Origin: Alligator mississippiensis
Lineage: Eukaryota; Chordata; Crocodylia; Alligatoridae
Assembly: GCF_030867095.1 (NCBI RefSeq)
Contig: NC_081830.1
Span: 34,827,832-34,891,831, forward strand
Length of the DNA: 64,000 nt
Direction of reading: 5' to 3'
Below are positions 20,938-31,663 of this stretch, piece by piece. Below the pieces are notes generated by a model. The model made no database searches, was not told the origin of the DNA, and was given only the letters and a program-made list of their open reading frames with translations. The first letter of the stretch is position 1; each line of letters starts with the position of its first letter. The position numbers and the translations under genes are program-made.

Positions 20938-22850
20938 GAAAGTAGAAGTGTAGGGAGTTAAAGTTGTTGGGAGTGAAAGTCACTGGGACTGGGATTAGAA
21001 CCAGTAGACTAGAGGGGCCTGGGCTGAAGAACTGAGGCTCGGGGGTAACTTTAGGTTAATTGATCTTAATTGATTAAAAGACAATGCCCAAAGCCTGCAG
21101 AACAGGGGAGCGATGCTGGCACAGAGCTATGGGGGAGCTGAAAAGGTAGGTACGGAGAGGGAAAATGGGACTAAGGGAAAGTGTGGGTGTTAAAGAGGGG
21201 CTCTGGATGTGGGGAGCTGAAGGATGGCTCTGGGGCAGCTAGAGAAGCTGCAGGAAGTGGCAGTAGGTGCTGCAAGCTGGAGAAAGGCTCCAGCTGCTGG
21301 AGAAAACTGCAGGACAGCCATGAGGAGCTGGGAAGCTGCAGGGGGTGGGTCAAGGGGGATGACTACAGAAGGTGCAGGCAAAGCCTAAGAACAGAGAGAC
21401 GGACAGCAGAAATTCACAGGAAAAGCAGCAGGAGAGACTGAAAGGTGGTAGGGGCAGCAGGAAAGCAGAGAAAGGCAGCAGAAAGTCACAGGGAAAAGGC
21501 AATAGGAGCATGGGAAGCAGGGAGACAGTAGAAAATCACAGGGAAAGTGGCAGGAGAGACTGAAAGGTGGAGGGGCAATGGGAAAGCAGAGAAAGGAAGC
21601 AGAAAGTCACAGGGAAAAGACAGTAGGAATTGAGAGGAGATGGGGAAACTAGTGGAGAGGGTTGGGGGCTAGAGCTGAGAGAAAGAGAGAGAGAAAGACA
21701 TTACCCAACTCGGGGCTGCAAATGACAGTGGTTTTATTGAACAGGGGAGATGGTGACACAATGCCTTATTGGTTCCCTTGCACTCACACCCACACCCACA
21801 ATGGCAGCAGGGGTTAGAGAGGCTTGGTGCAGTGGCTGAAGTCTCCTGAAGTCCAGGAGGAGAGAGAGATACAGAGGGAGAGAAAGAGATAGAGTCTAAA
21901 TTGTAGAAGGAGGTATGCAGGTAATATCTACCTATCCAGGCTGGAAGGGGTCCTTGTCCAGTAGGTGTTGTCCAGAGGGGGGTCGCTGGTAGGGCCTCTG
22001 GGTGGATAGGTGGTGCGGCATAGTGATGGTCTGGATGGAGAGGGTGTCCCCCTGGGTCTGTCTTCACTGCCCCTTTTATAGGGGCAGACCTTGTGTGACC
22101 CTAGTGACAGGAGGCATGCCCAGGCAAGGGTCAGCCCCTGGTGTACTGAGCATGTGTGCTTCATGCAAGGACATGCAGTTTTGGGTGTAATGGTGAGAGT
22201 TGCTGGTTCTTCAGGGTTCTTGTCTCTGTTCATGGGTGAGGTCCATGGCTCCTGGATGAATCAATGCAAGATGATGGCCCAGTCATTACAGGCCATTCAG
22301 TAGAGGCCTGCTACCATTGTATTTCAATCATTCCCAATCACTCCCATTCATCTGGGAACCAGTTTACACGGGAGGGGTACATGACTCATACAGTTGCAAC
22401 ATGGGATGCCCAGGCAGAGGACACAAGATGCAGACTTGACATACAAAATAGAAACTTGACATGACTTTGATTCACTTACAAACACAGGCCTAAACCATAC
22501 AATATTCATATGAAACAATGAAAATCAATATGAAAATGATAATAATACAATGTACAACAGTACGAATCAATACAAACCTAATAATACAATATAAAAGAGT
22601 GGATATCCAAAACCAAAAACTTGCTACCAAAATAAAAATGTTTAAAGTTTATCCTAAGTCTGAGCTCAGTTATACTTATCTATAGGGAATAGAGGGGGAA
22701 AGAAAAAGTCAGAAATGGTTGGGGAAAGGGGAGGGAATGCATTTTACAATATATAAATAAATAAAAACTGGGTGTTTTGCTACACTTTCAGGGCTTACTT
22801 TCTCCCAAATACTCTTGTGCCAAAATGTGTGCTGGTGTGGTCAGACTAGA
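20938..22850 (-). repeat. LTR-like regulatory block (right arm copy), fossil
   Basis: Mirror of 4320-5935 at about 90% identity, with the same TATA box and polyadenylation signal on the minus strand. It includes an extra AT-rich stretch (22354-22840). Same uncertainty about LTR identity as the left copy. Confidence 0.4.
22354..22840. other. Arm-specific 487 bp stretch absent from the left arm
   Basis: AT-rich sequence between CATTCATCT and GTCAGACTAGACC. In the left arm these flanks are joined at about 4437. There is no obvious target duplication or terminal repeat, so a deletion in the left arm is more likely than an insertion in the right. Confidence 0.7.
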
Positions 22851-23274
22851 CCTCACTGTACATGTTTAGCTGTTGTGTGAATTGTTGAGGATCCACAATG
22901 AACGTGAATTAGGATCACCAGCTAAGTGTAAATACCAAAAATGACACCAATGCAGCTTGGTAAGAGCTATTTGAGTGTGTAAAGTGGAAAGGATTCTGCC
23001 CTGTACTGTTATCTGTCATGCCTAAACTTTTTATGTATTCACAAACTAGTCATGCCTGTGCCCAGGCCTCTTTGTGGATCCAATCTAGAAAGCATGTTCA
23101 AAGCACACCTAACATACCATCAGCATGGAGTTCAACAAAAAGAACCACAGCTGCAACCATTCTCATTCCAAATACACCTGCTGATGGTGTGCACAGTCTA
23201 ATCTTTTGTGGAGTCATCTGTCATGCAGCAGAAATGGAACTCCTTTTGGACGGAGGAGTGCTGGCTTAGATTTT

Positions 23275-25172
23275 TATAGACTCATAGATGTAGGGTCAGA
23301 AGGGATCTTGCAGATCTTCTAGTCTGACCCCCTGCCCTGGGCAGGAGAGAAAACTGGGCTCAAATGACCTCACCTAGGTAATCGTCAAGGCTCCTCTTAA
23401 AGACCCCCGAGGTAAGAGCCAGGGCTACTTCCCTTGGAAGTTGGTTCCAGATCCTAGCCACCCTGACTGTGAAGTACTGCCTTCTACTCTCTAACAACTT
23501 ATGGCCATTATTCCTTGTTACTCCAGGAGGCACTCAGGGGACCAAGGTCTCTGCCATTCCTCACTGGTCCCCCCTAGTAAGTTTATAGATGGCCACCAGG
23601 TCCCCTCTCAGCCTTCTCTTGTAAAGGCTTATCAGGTTAATGTCCAGTAGCCTCTCCTTGTAAGGTCTGCCCCACTATCCCTAGATCATGCAAGCGGCCC
23701 TCCTTTGGACCCTCTCAATGCTGTCCACGTCCCTCCTGAAGTGCAGCGCCCAGAACTGGATGCGGTACTCCAACTGCAGCCTGACCAGTGTCACATAGAG
23801 GGGGAGGATCACCTCTTTGGCCCTGCTTGTGATACATCTGTGGATGCACAAAAAGGTGCTGTTAGCCCTACTGACCGTGTCCTCGCATTAGTGGCCCACG
23901 TTCATCTTGGAATTAATGACTCCAAGATCTGTTTCTGCAACCGTGCATTTGAGAATAGAGTTCCCCAGCTTTTAGCACCCTGCACATGTCACTATTTAAT
24001 CCCATTCTATTTCCACTTGCCCACCCCTGTAACCTGTCCAGATCCAGCTTTTTCCTGTCCCTCCCTTCTAGTGTGCCCACCTCACCCCAAATCTTGCTGT
24101 CATCTGCAAATTTAAACAGGGTGCCTTTCACCCCCTTGTCCAAGTCGCTAATACAGAAATTGAACAGTGTGGGCCCAAGGACCGAGTCCTGGGGGACTTG
24201 GCTGTTCACATCCCTCCATGTCGAATATGACCAATCCACCACCACTCTTTGTGTGTGGCACCTCAGCCAGTTTGCTGTTATCTGTCATGATTTGTAGAAG
24301 GCAATCAGATTGGTTTGACAGGTCCTGCCCCTAATGAAACCATGCTGGTTGCCCTTGAGCATCATCCCCATTGCTTGCCCTTCACAGATGTGCCCCTTAA
24401 TAATCTTCTCAAACAGCTTCCCCAGGATCAAAGTAAGACTAACGGACCTATAGTTGTCCTGGTCCTCCCTTCTCCCTTTTTTGAAGATGGGGACCACATT
24501 AGCCCTTCCAGTCATCTGGGACCTGGTCAGAGCACCACGAGTGCTCATAAAGCTGTGCCAGGGGCCTCGCAATAACCCCTGCCAATTCCCTCAACACCCT
24601 GGGGCGGAGAGCATCTGGACGTGCTGATTTGAACACATCCAGCCCCTCCAGAAGTTCCCTAACTCAGTCCTCCCTGACCCTAGGCTTGGCGAACTCTCTC
24701 CTGAGTCCATCCCGAATCTCAGTGGGCGAGTCCCAGTCCCTGCACAAAAAAATGGAGGCAAATAAATTGTTAAAAAGGTCTGGTTTCTCCTCTGGTGCAA
24801 CCACCAGATTGCCTAGCATATCCTGCAGGAGCCCAACATTACCTGGTATCTTCTTCATTCTCCCTATGTATTTAAAAAAGGACTTTTTGTTGTCCTTGAT
24901 CCTTGATTCTAGCCCTAATTCCATAGCTGCCTTAGCTTTCCTAACAGTCCCCCTACAGACCCGAGCGATGGAGATATACTCCTCTTTGGTGATAGGCCCT
25001 CCCTTCCACTGGCCTCCTTTTTGGCAATCAGGCATTGCTGAAAGCCCTTGGTGAGCCAGGGGTGCTTTTTAGCACTTTTGCCCCCTTTGATTCTCGTTGG
25101 GATTGTCACTCCTTGGGCTCTGAGTATCGTCTCCTTAAGGAACGACCATTCATCTTGGGCACCCATATTCAG
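23275..25172 (-). mobile_element. CR1 LINE ORF2 fragment (right arm copy)
   Basis: Mirror of 971-3998 without the solo LTR. The minus strand gives VPQDSVLGPTLFNFCISDLD and KFADDSKIWGE around 24100-24200, and the RT start LGKLFEKIIKGHICEG near 24400. Differences from the left copy rise from about 3% at the outer end to about 12% in the RT part. A deletion near 24288 removes the segment equivalent to left 2830-2960. Confidence 0.93.
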
Positions 25173-25182
25173 GGTCTAGAAT

Positions 25183-25402
25183 ATCAGGAGGTGCTACTTC
25201 ACAATCAGGGTGGCTAGGATCTGTAACCAACTTCCAAGCGAAGTGGTTCTGGCTCCTACCCTGGGGGTCTTTAAGAGGAGGTGAGATGAACACCTTGCTG
25301 GGGTCATTTAATCCCAGTACTTTTTCCTGCCATGGCAGGGGGTCAGACTTGATGATCTGCTCAGGTCCCTTCCGACCCTACCAACTATAAAACTATAAAA
25401 CC
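25183..25402 (+). mobile_element. CR1 LINE 3' tail fragment (right arm copy)
   Basis: Mirror of 740-968: starts ATCAGGAGGTGCTACTTCAC and ends with AACTATAAAACTATAAAAC. Confidence 0.9.
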
Positions 25403-26146
25403 CAGTACTACCCTTTCCAATTACAGTGCCCACACCATGGGGCTTGAGAGTCATTTCTACTCTTGTATGCTGTCCTCCAAGCTCAATGAATATTGCTTTT
25501 CTTTTTTGCGGAGCTTCAGCAGGATGGTAGTGCATGGCACTGATCCACATGTTTTTTAGTAGGCTATAGGCTTTTCTCAGGAGGTAAGGAAAGTTGGACT
25601 AAACCAGCCCAAGCAAAGGAGCATATTGGATCGGGATGTCCCACTTCCTAGGCTACCACTACTTTTCCATAACAGTTCAGTGGAAAGAATACTTATTCTA
25701 TCCACTTTACTCTTGTATATAAAGTAGTGGTGGCCCATTTTTCTCTGAGTATGTCTTAAAAGACAGGTAGCCATGAGTCTATACCCAGAGGAACATGCTA
25801 TATACTCAAGTTGTGAATGTGAGGGGGGAGAAGGTAGGTTCAAGGTGCAATTTCTAGGCTCATATAGGTATGCAATTCAAAGCTGTAAGGAGGTATCCAA
25901 GTAAAACTGCAGGATTTCTGACAATCCCCCTTCCCCGCACCCATCTTTACCATGCATGTTCTACCATTCACAGTGCTACTATGAATCATTCTGAGCTGTA
26001 CAACTTACTGTTAAAATAACTTAAATCAACACCACATCTAGGTGTGTGAATTCCATTCTGGATTAAAATTTAATTGTAGTGACACGCAGTACTGCTGCAC
26101 CTTGACAGATATTGTCAAGAGGGCATAAAGTCACTTAACCCAGGTT

Positions 26147-26712
26147 ACAAAGAAAGTTGGAAGCAGAGAAGAAAACAACCTACGTCTCATAAATGAGGCA
26201 GGGTTTTTAACCAATGGACAAATGTTTTTTTCTGGTACCAAACCTAAACAAAAATCCATTCTGGCCATAATCTTATGGCTTTATAAGATTGAAACCAGCC
26301 ACTTGAAAATATTTATATTCCTTTGTGCAGGTACATAAGAGAGACTTCTTTCCATAGCCCTGGCTCTGTGATCAAATGAGTGGCCTTTATGCTAGGGACT
26401 ACATTCAGATCCTGGAATCTGGCTTTTCATTCTGATCTTCAAAATCACTATTACAAGGTGATATAGCCAGGAGATTTCACAGAAATATCTTTACAATAAT
26501 ATTTTCCATATATTTTACACACACACTCTTCTGCAGTCTAACAGCTGAAGCTCTAATGTGACTAAAGCATTGCAGTCTTTATAGCCAACAATACACAAGG
26601 GAGTAAAATGGCTAACATCATATCTAGCTACATTTGACTCACCCACCTGAAAGACTAGATACCCTTTTATATCAGCCCAGAGAAGGACTGGAACTCGTGC
26701 CTCTAGGCTAGG
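26147..26712. other. Intergenic, outside the visible arm match
   Basis: No gene or repeat recognised. It may still belong to the inverted repeat if the left arm continues beyond the window. Confidence 0.45.
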
Positions 26713-27533
26713 TACAGACAGTCAAAAAACCGGAGGCTGAATCAATTCAGTCTTTGCAGGTTAGTCTAAGATACACAGATTAAATTGAAATAGAAATGAA
26801 CAAACATTTACCTTTGATTCAGGAAATGCAACCATGTGCCTGCAGTGGCTCAGGCCAGAAGCTGGAGGGTGCTAGAGCACAGCACTCTGGCTGTGTGCAC
26901 ACTTTCTCTTCCTGCTGCCCCTGAGGTCTCTGGGATTTTCACTCCAGAAGCACAGAAGCAGTACTCTGCAGGGTTGCTCATCAATTCCTCTTCCTGCTTT
27001 CAGGTGCATTTGCATTTGTAGTTCACAGCTGCAGCTAGCAGTACATTTGAATGGGGGGAAGAGGTATTTAACCCCCTTCCCAGGCCCCAGATGACAGCTG
27101 GGTTTTGCAGAGGGTTGCGTGGGGTGGTGGGCAGGGCAGGGCAGGGCAGGGCAGTTCAGTTCACTGGGCTGGGCTGCATCTCCAACTGGGCCAGCCCTGC
27201 CTTGGGCTTGTGCCTCCCCCCGTCAGCTGTCCCTCACTGGTCCAGCCCTGCTCTCTGGAGCAGGCAGCACAGCACAGCCCAGGGCTGCAGAACATCCTGG
27301 GATGCTGGGGGACTGTGATTTAACTTGAACCAGGAAGGGGTCTAGGACAGAAGTTTCATAAATTGGTTTGACCCAAATCAGTTAAGTCTGATACTACATT
27401 CAACCCTGTTTATCTTAAACCAGTTTCACCCATTTTGAAACTGGTTTATGTGCACTGAACTTCTGTTCTGTTACAGGTTTAAACCAGTTTCTGATCATTT
27501 AAACCAGCTTATGTGTAACTTCTGTCCATAGTA
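26713..27533. mobile_element. Non-autonomous DNA-transposon-like repeat
   Basis: Left end CTAGGTACAGACAGTCAAAA; right end ...CTTATGTGTAACTTCTGTCC with ATAGTACTAG, so ACAGAC/TCTGTCC form imperfect inverted ends. The interior is GC-rich with (GGGCA)n at 27133-27155, and the right part has repeated TTTAAACCAG/AAACTGG motifs. A related piece lies inverted at 28850-29040. No transposase. Confidence 0.5.
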
Positions 27534-28685
27534 CTAGAGCTGTCAGAAGATGCCTTAACCACTTGGCTACTTAATGCTGAGGTTGGATAGTTTTAGTCAA
27601 ATATACTTTGGGTTTCACTCAGAATACTCATTTAGCACTTTCAAAAAAAAAGTTTACATTGTCTTCAGGGAAGTGTTCTTTTTTTATTAATTGGTATTTT
27701 AATCTAGGAGAGAAAAAAAAACAAAAAACAAGCAAACCAAAAGATCCAATAGAAAACTTTGAAGCTAGACAGACTGACAAAAATAAGGCACAACTTTTAG
27801 CAGTGGCATTAATTAGTTATGGGAACAATTTACCAAAGGTTGTGGTGAATTCTCCTTCACTAACAATTTTTAAATAGAGCCTAGATAATTTTACAGCATC
27901 AGAAGAGCAGAGATGAAGGAAAGCATGATAATGGATATGGAGTATGAACAAAGAGAGTGCCTCCTTGTGAGAGCAAGACTGGTTTGGCCAATGAGAAGAT
28001 CAGTTTGGGAGCTCAGAAGCTGTCACAACTGGAAAGGGAACAGCTGAATATCTAAGGGTGTACTCTGGGTGGGAGCTGTTTCTAGAGGACATTCCTGGCA
28101 TCAACAGAGAAGATGTATATGTATGGCCTAAAACGCTCTTGCTTTTTCTCATTCTCCTCTGCTATATTCAGAAAGCCAAAGTGATCACAGCTCGGTTATA
28201 GTCTAAGTAGATAATGATGCTAGAGATACAGTCTTATCTATTTTCCATTTCAGGGTTTCAGAAGACAGAAGAAATGAACCCTAGAAACCAAGTCTCCAAA
28301 ACTAAACACATCAAACTATCTGAATTTCCGACCTCTAGTTCTTTTTCTCTTTTCTCTACCAGTCTATAGTCTCACCAAGAGTTAGAATGTCACAATGGCA
28401 TCTTTTCAGCCTTATCAGTTACTCAATTCCATTACACTTTGTCTCATGTAATAGCCTAAATCATACTTACACATTGAAATGCCTTACATTACAATAGTTA
28501 GTTGCATCTCCCCCTTTTGGGGAAGAGCCTACTCCATCTATTAGGTATATAAGTGTCTGTTGCCACTTAAATGTAATCCTAGTCCATACTTCTCAAATCC
28601 CTGTTGGGGGGAGAGATGTTAATTGGCCTACTTTTGTAGCATGTTATCATCTTTCTTTAAGATTAAGGCACAAACAGCCACAAGA
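27534..28685. other. Intergenic with a small old LINE tail
   Basis: 27785-27890 (GGGAACAATTTACCAAAGGT, TTCTCCTTCACTAACAATTT) resembles the 3' part of an old CR1/L3 element. The remainder holds no recognisable gene. Confidence 0.5.
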
Positions 28686-28689
28686 AGGG

Positions 28690-29832
28690 TGACCCATACA
28701 GTTTTTTCGGGACTTGGGCAAATTATTAATGATTCGAATGATGGGATCGAGTGCACACTAAGCAAATTTGTGGATGGCGATGGCCGCAAGCTGGGTGGAG
28801 TTGCAGCTACTCCAGAGAGTAGGGCTAGACCCCAAAATGACCTGAACTGGGGGGGGCAGGGGGCACAAGCCCAAGGTGGGCCAGACCCAGCCGGGGATGC
28901 AGCCCAGTCTATGGGGGATGGGGTGAGCTTCCCCCTCCAGCCCCCGCAAACGCCAGCTGTAGTCTGGGGCCAGGGAAGAGGGTTAAATACTTCTCCCAAT
29001 TCAAATTTACTGCTAGCTGCACCAGCGGACTACAATTGTCTGCAATCGATTAGATGAGATTCAGCAAGGCCATCTGCAAAGTCCTGGATTTGGGATAGAA
29101 GAATCACATGCAGAAATACAGATTGGGGAATTACTGGCTAGGCTGCAGTACTGCAGATAAGGACCTGGGGGTTATAAAAGTTCGTAAGCTAAATGAGCCA
29201 ACAGTGTGCACTTGTTGGAAAAACAAGACAACAGCCTCCTGGGTTGTATTAACAGGAGCATCACATGCAAATCAAGAGAAGCAATTTTTCAGCTCTATTC
29301 AGCAATGATGAGACCTCACCTGGAATACTATGTCCAGTTTTGGGCCCGACACTTCAAAAAGGATGTGGACAGCTTGGAAAGAGTCCAGCAGACAGAGTGA
29401 CAAAACATGATTATGGGTCTGGGAGGTAAAATGTATGAGGAAAGCTAAAAGAGCAGGGGTTATCATGTCTGGAGAAGACAAGATAGAATGAGTAGATTTG
29501 ATAACAGTCTTCAAATACCTGAAGGGCAATTATAGAGAAATTGGAGATGGGCTTTTTTCTGTAGTTGTAACAGACAGCACCAGGGACCATAGCTTCAGGC
29601 TGCAGCAGGGGGAATTTAAGTTGGAGATTCGAAGGAACTTTCTGACTATGAGGGTGGTCAAACATTGGAACAGGCTACCTAGAGAAGTTGTAGAATCTCA
29701 ATCCCTGGAAGTTTTCAAATGCAGGTTAGACAGACACTTGGCAGGAATGGTGTAGGATGATCTGGCCTTGAGCAAGGGGCTGGATTGGATGACCTTGTGA
29801 CATCCCTTCCAACCCTACCATCCTATGATCCT
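28690..29832 (+). mobile_element. CR1 LINE fragment with a MITE insertion
   Basis: RT-region remnants (GIECTLSKFVDGDGRKLGG, 28740-28800) and the C-terminal region (YYVQFWARHFKKDVDSLERV, about 29320-29385), ending CCTACCATCCTATGATCC. The copy is interrupted at about 28850-29040 by GC-rich sequence of the same family as 26713-27533. Confidence 0.9.
28850..29040. mobile_element. MITE-like insertion in CR1, inverted relative of 26713-27533
   Basis: AGAGGGTTAAATACTTCTCC, CCAATTCAAATTTACTGCTA and GCCAGCTGTAGTCTGGGGCC are inverted counterparts of GGTATTTAACCCCCTT, AGCAGTACATTTGAATGGGG and GGCCCCAGATGACAGCTGGG at 27030-27100. It splits a CR1 frame, so it is younger than that CR1. Confidence 0.6.
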
Positions 29833-30804
29833 AAAATGAAATAGGATAAGACTTAGGTACCTACCTCAAGACTCTTGTGACACAGTTGTCTGTTGCTTTA
29901 AGAGGGAACAGCTAGCCTCATTGAGAAAGTCCAGTGCCAGATCATTTGGTTAGGCATGAATTCTGCCAGGATCCTTAAAAATCCCCCAACACAGTAAGCA
30001 GAGGAGAAGGAAGCAAGCTGTGAGCACAACAGCTTGCTATAGGAAAGAGTCAGGCTGTTGCACTGGAGGTGAGAACCAAAGGACTCCCCTTCTACTGCCC
30101 GGGACAGGGCAGAAGGGTTTGGTTTAGTTTGTTGCTTTTTGCAGGGATCTCTACTCAGTCTGATTCCCCGATTACTTCCATCTGAGGCCTGGGACTGGAA
30201 CTGCCCAGTTGGGCTGCATTGCATACATTTTTTTGCTGATTTCTCACCAACATAACTGCATGAAAAAGGATACCCTCTGTTGTCACGTGTAGAATTAGTC
30301 CACTTAGGGTAATGTAAAAACTTTTCAAGTACAGAGTACAAAAATGTATATTAAGATAAGCGGCAAGAGCGTGTACTAGTTTGTTTTTTTCTTTGTATTA
30401 AAGACATAATAGTTCAAAAGACCTCAGGGATTAGGTTCCAAACTCCCCTTGGTCAGTGTATGAGCCTTGGCCACCAAATTCCTTTTGGATGCTCCAAAAA
30501 TTCCAGTCTGAATTCATTCTGTGCAACATGAGAACACAGGAATTTTTCCCAACCACGCTGCCTACCTCCCTTATTTCTACTCTACATACAACAGATGCCA
30601 AGGAGTTATTTACACGGTCCTTACTAGTGCTGCTCTACAGAGATCAAAGGATTTTGTCCAGGGTAATGTCTGCCAGTTCCGTTTAGGTATTTTCTACTCA
30701 TTCTTCTTCTAATTTCCATAGGTATCCTCTGAACTCCTTTTCCCTTGTGGGCATATCCTACCGGCTTCCTCACTTAGTCAAACAGTCACAAACTCCTCCA
30801 TGAC
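29833..30804. other. Intergenic, nothing recognised
   Basis: No gene features and no repeat I can name. Confidence 0.45.
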
Positions 30805-31040
30805 CGTTTCAGGCTGGACATAAGGAAGAACTTCTTTACGATCTGAGCAACTAAGGTCTGGAATAGACTGCTGCTGGAGGTGGTTCAAGCACCTACTTTG
30901 AACAGCTTGAAGAGAAATGTGGATGTTTATCTTGCAGGGCTCCTATGAACCCTGCTGACTTCCTGCCCCTGGGGCAGGGGGCTGGACTCGATGATCTTCT
31001 GAGGTCCCTTCCAGCCCTAATGTCTGTGAAATCTATGAAA
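30805..31040 (+). mobile_element. CR1 LINE 3' tail
   Basis: GGCTGGACATAAGGAAGAAC through GATGATCTTCTGAGGTCCC and CCTAATGTCTGTGAAATCTA, the standard CR1 3' end order. Confidence 0.9.
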
Positions 31041-31189
31041 TCTATTCTGACCACTGTAGTTGCATGGGATCAACCTGGATTGTTGGCATATGTCATTTCC
31101 ATTGAAATCTATGCAGAAATTTGTCATCTGCGACAAAGAGTAAATTGTGACGGGGAGTGTTAGTAGATTGTGTCCAAATGAAAACTCTT

Positions 31190-31425
31190 GAATGAAATGA
31201 AAACTTCTCAATGAAAACTTTTCTAATAAAAAAAGTTCTCAATGAAACTTTTTTTATTAAACTCTTTAAATAACATTTTTAATTAAACTCTTTTTATTAA
31301 ACTTTTTATGAAACGCTCAGCTTTTTTTCTAATAAAACGTTCTCAATGAAAACTTTTCTAATATCAAAGTTTTCATTATTTTACAACAACCAGTAATTTT
31401 TTTCCGCTGAATATTTTGCAAAAAT
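31190..31425. repeat. AT-rich degenerate tandem repeat
   Basis: Repeated AATGAAAACTT, TTCTAATAAAA and TCTCAATGAAA words in imperfect tandem order. Confidence 0.75.
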
Positions 31426-31663
31426 AATTTTGAAAGTTCTATTCTTTTTGCTTCCAATTAAAGACTGCAGTTGGAGCACTGCATCCAGTTCTGGGTGCCG
31501 CACTTCAGGAAGGATGTGAAGAAGCTTGAGAGATTACAAAGGAGGGCCACATGCATGACTAGAGGCCTAGAAGCCAGGTTATGAGGAAAGGCTGAAAGTC
31601 TCGGGACTGTTCAGCCTGGAGAACAGAAGACTCAGAGAGAACTTGGTGGCAGCCTATAAGTAT

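Larger units (their letters stand above)
20938..26146 (-). repeat. Right arm of the large inverted repeat
   Basis: Reverse-complement partner of 1-5935. It lacks the solo LTR, has lost about 150 bp of CR1 near 24288 and about 40 bp near 23965, and keeps a 487 bp AT-rich stretch missing from the left arm. Inner boundary near 20938; match to the window start ends at 26146 only because the window begins there, so the repeat may continue into the bases after 26146. Confidence 0.95.

Noticed and set aside
1-26146. Polinton-like or other giant DNA transposon with long terminal inverted repeats
   Set aside because: The spacer has host OR genes and no polymerase, integrase or capsid gene, and the arms contain ordinary CR1 and LTR pieces. 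An inverted duplication explains it better.
31190-31425. CRISPR-like or regulatory array
   Set aside because: The short AT-rich words are irregular in spacing and composition; this is a degenerate simple repeat in a vertebrate genome.
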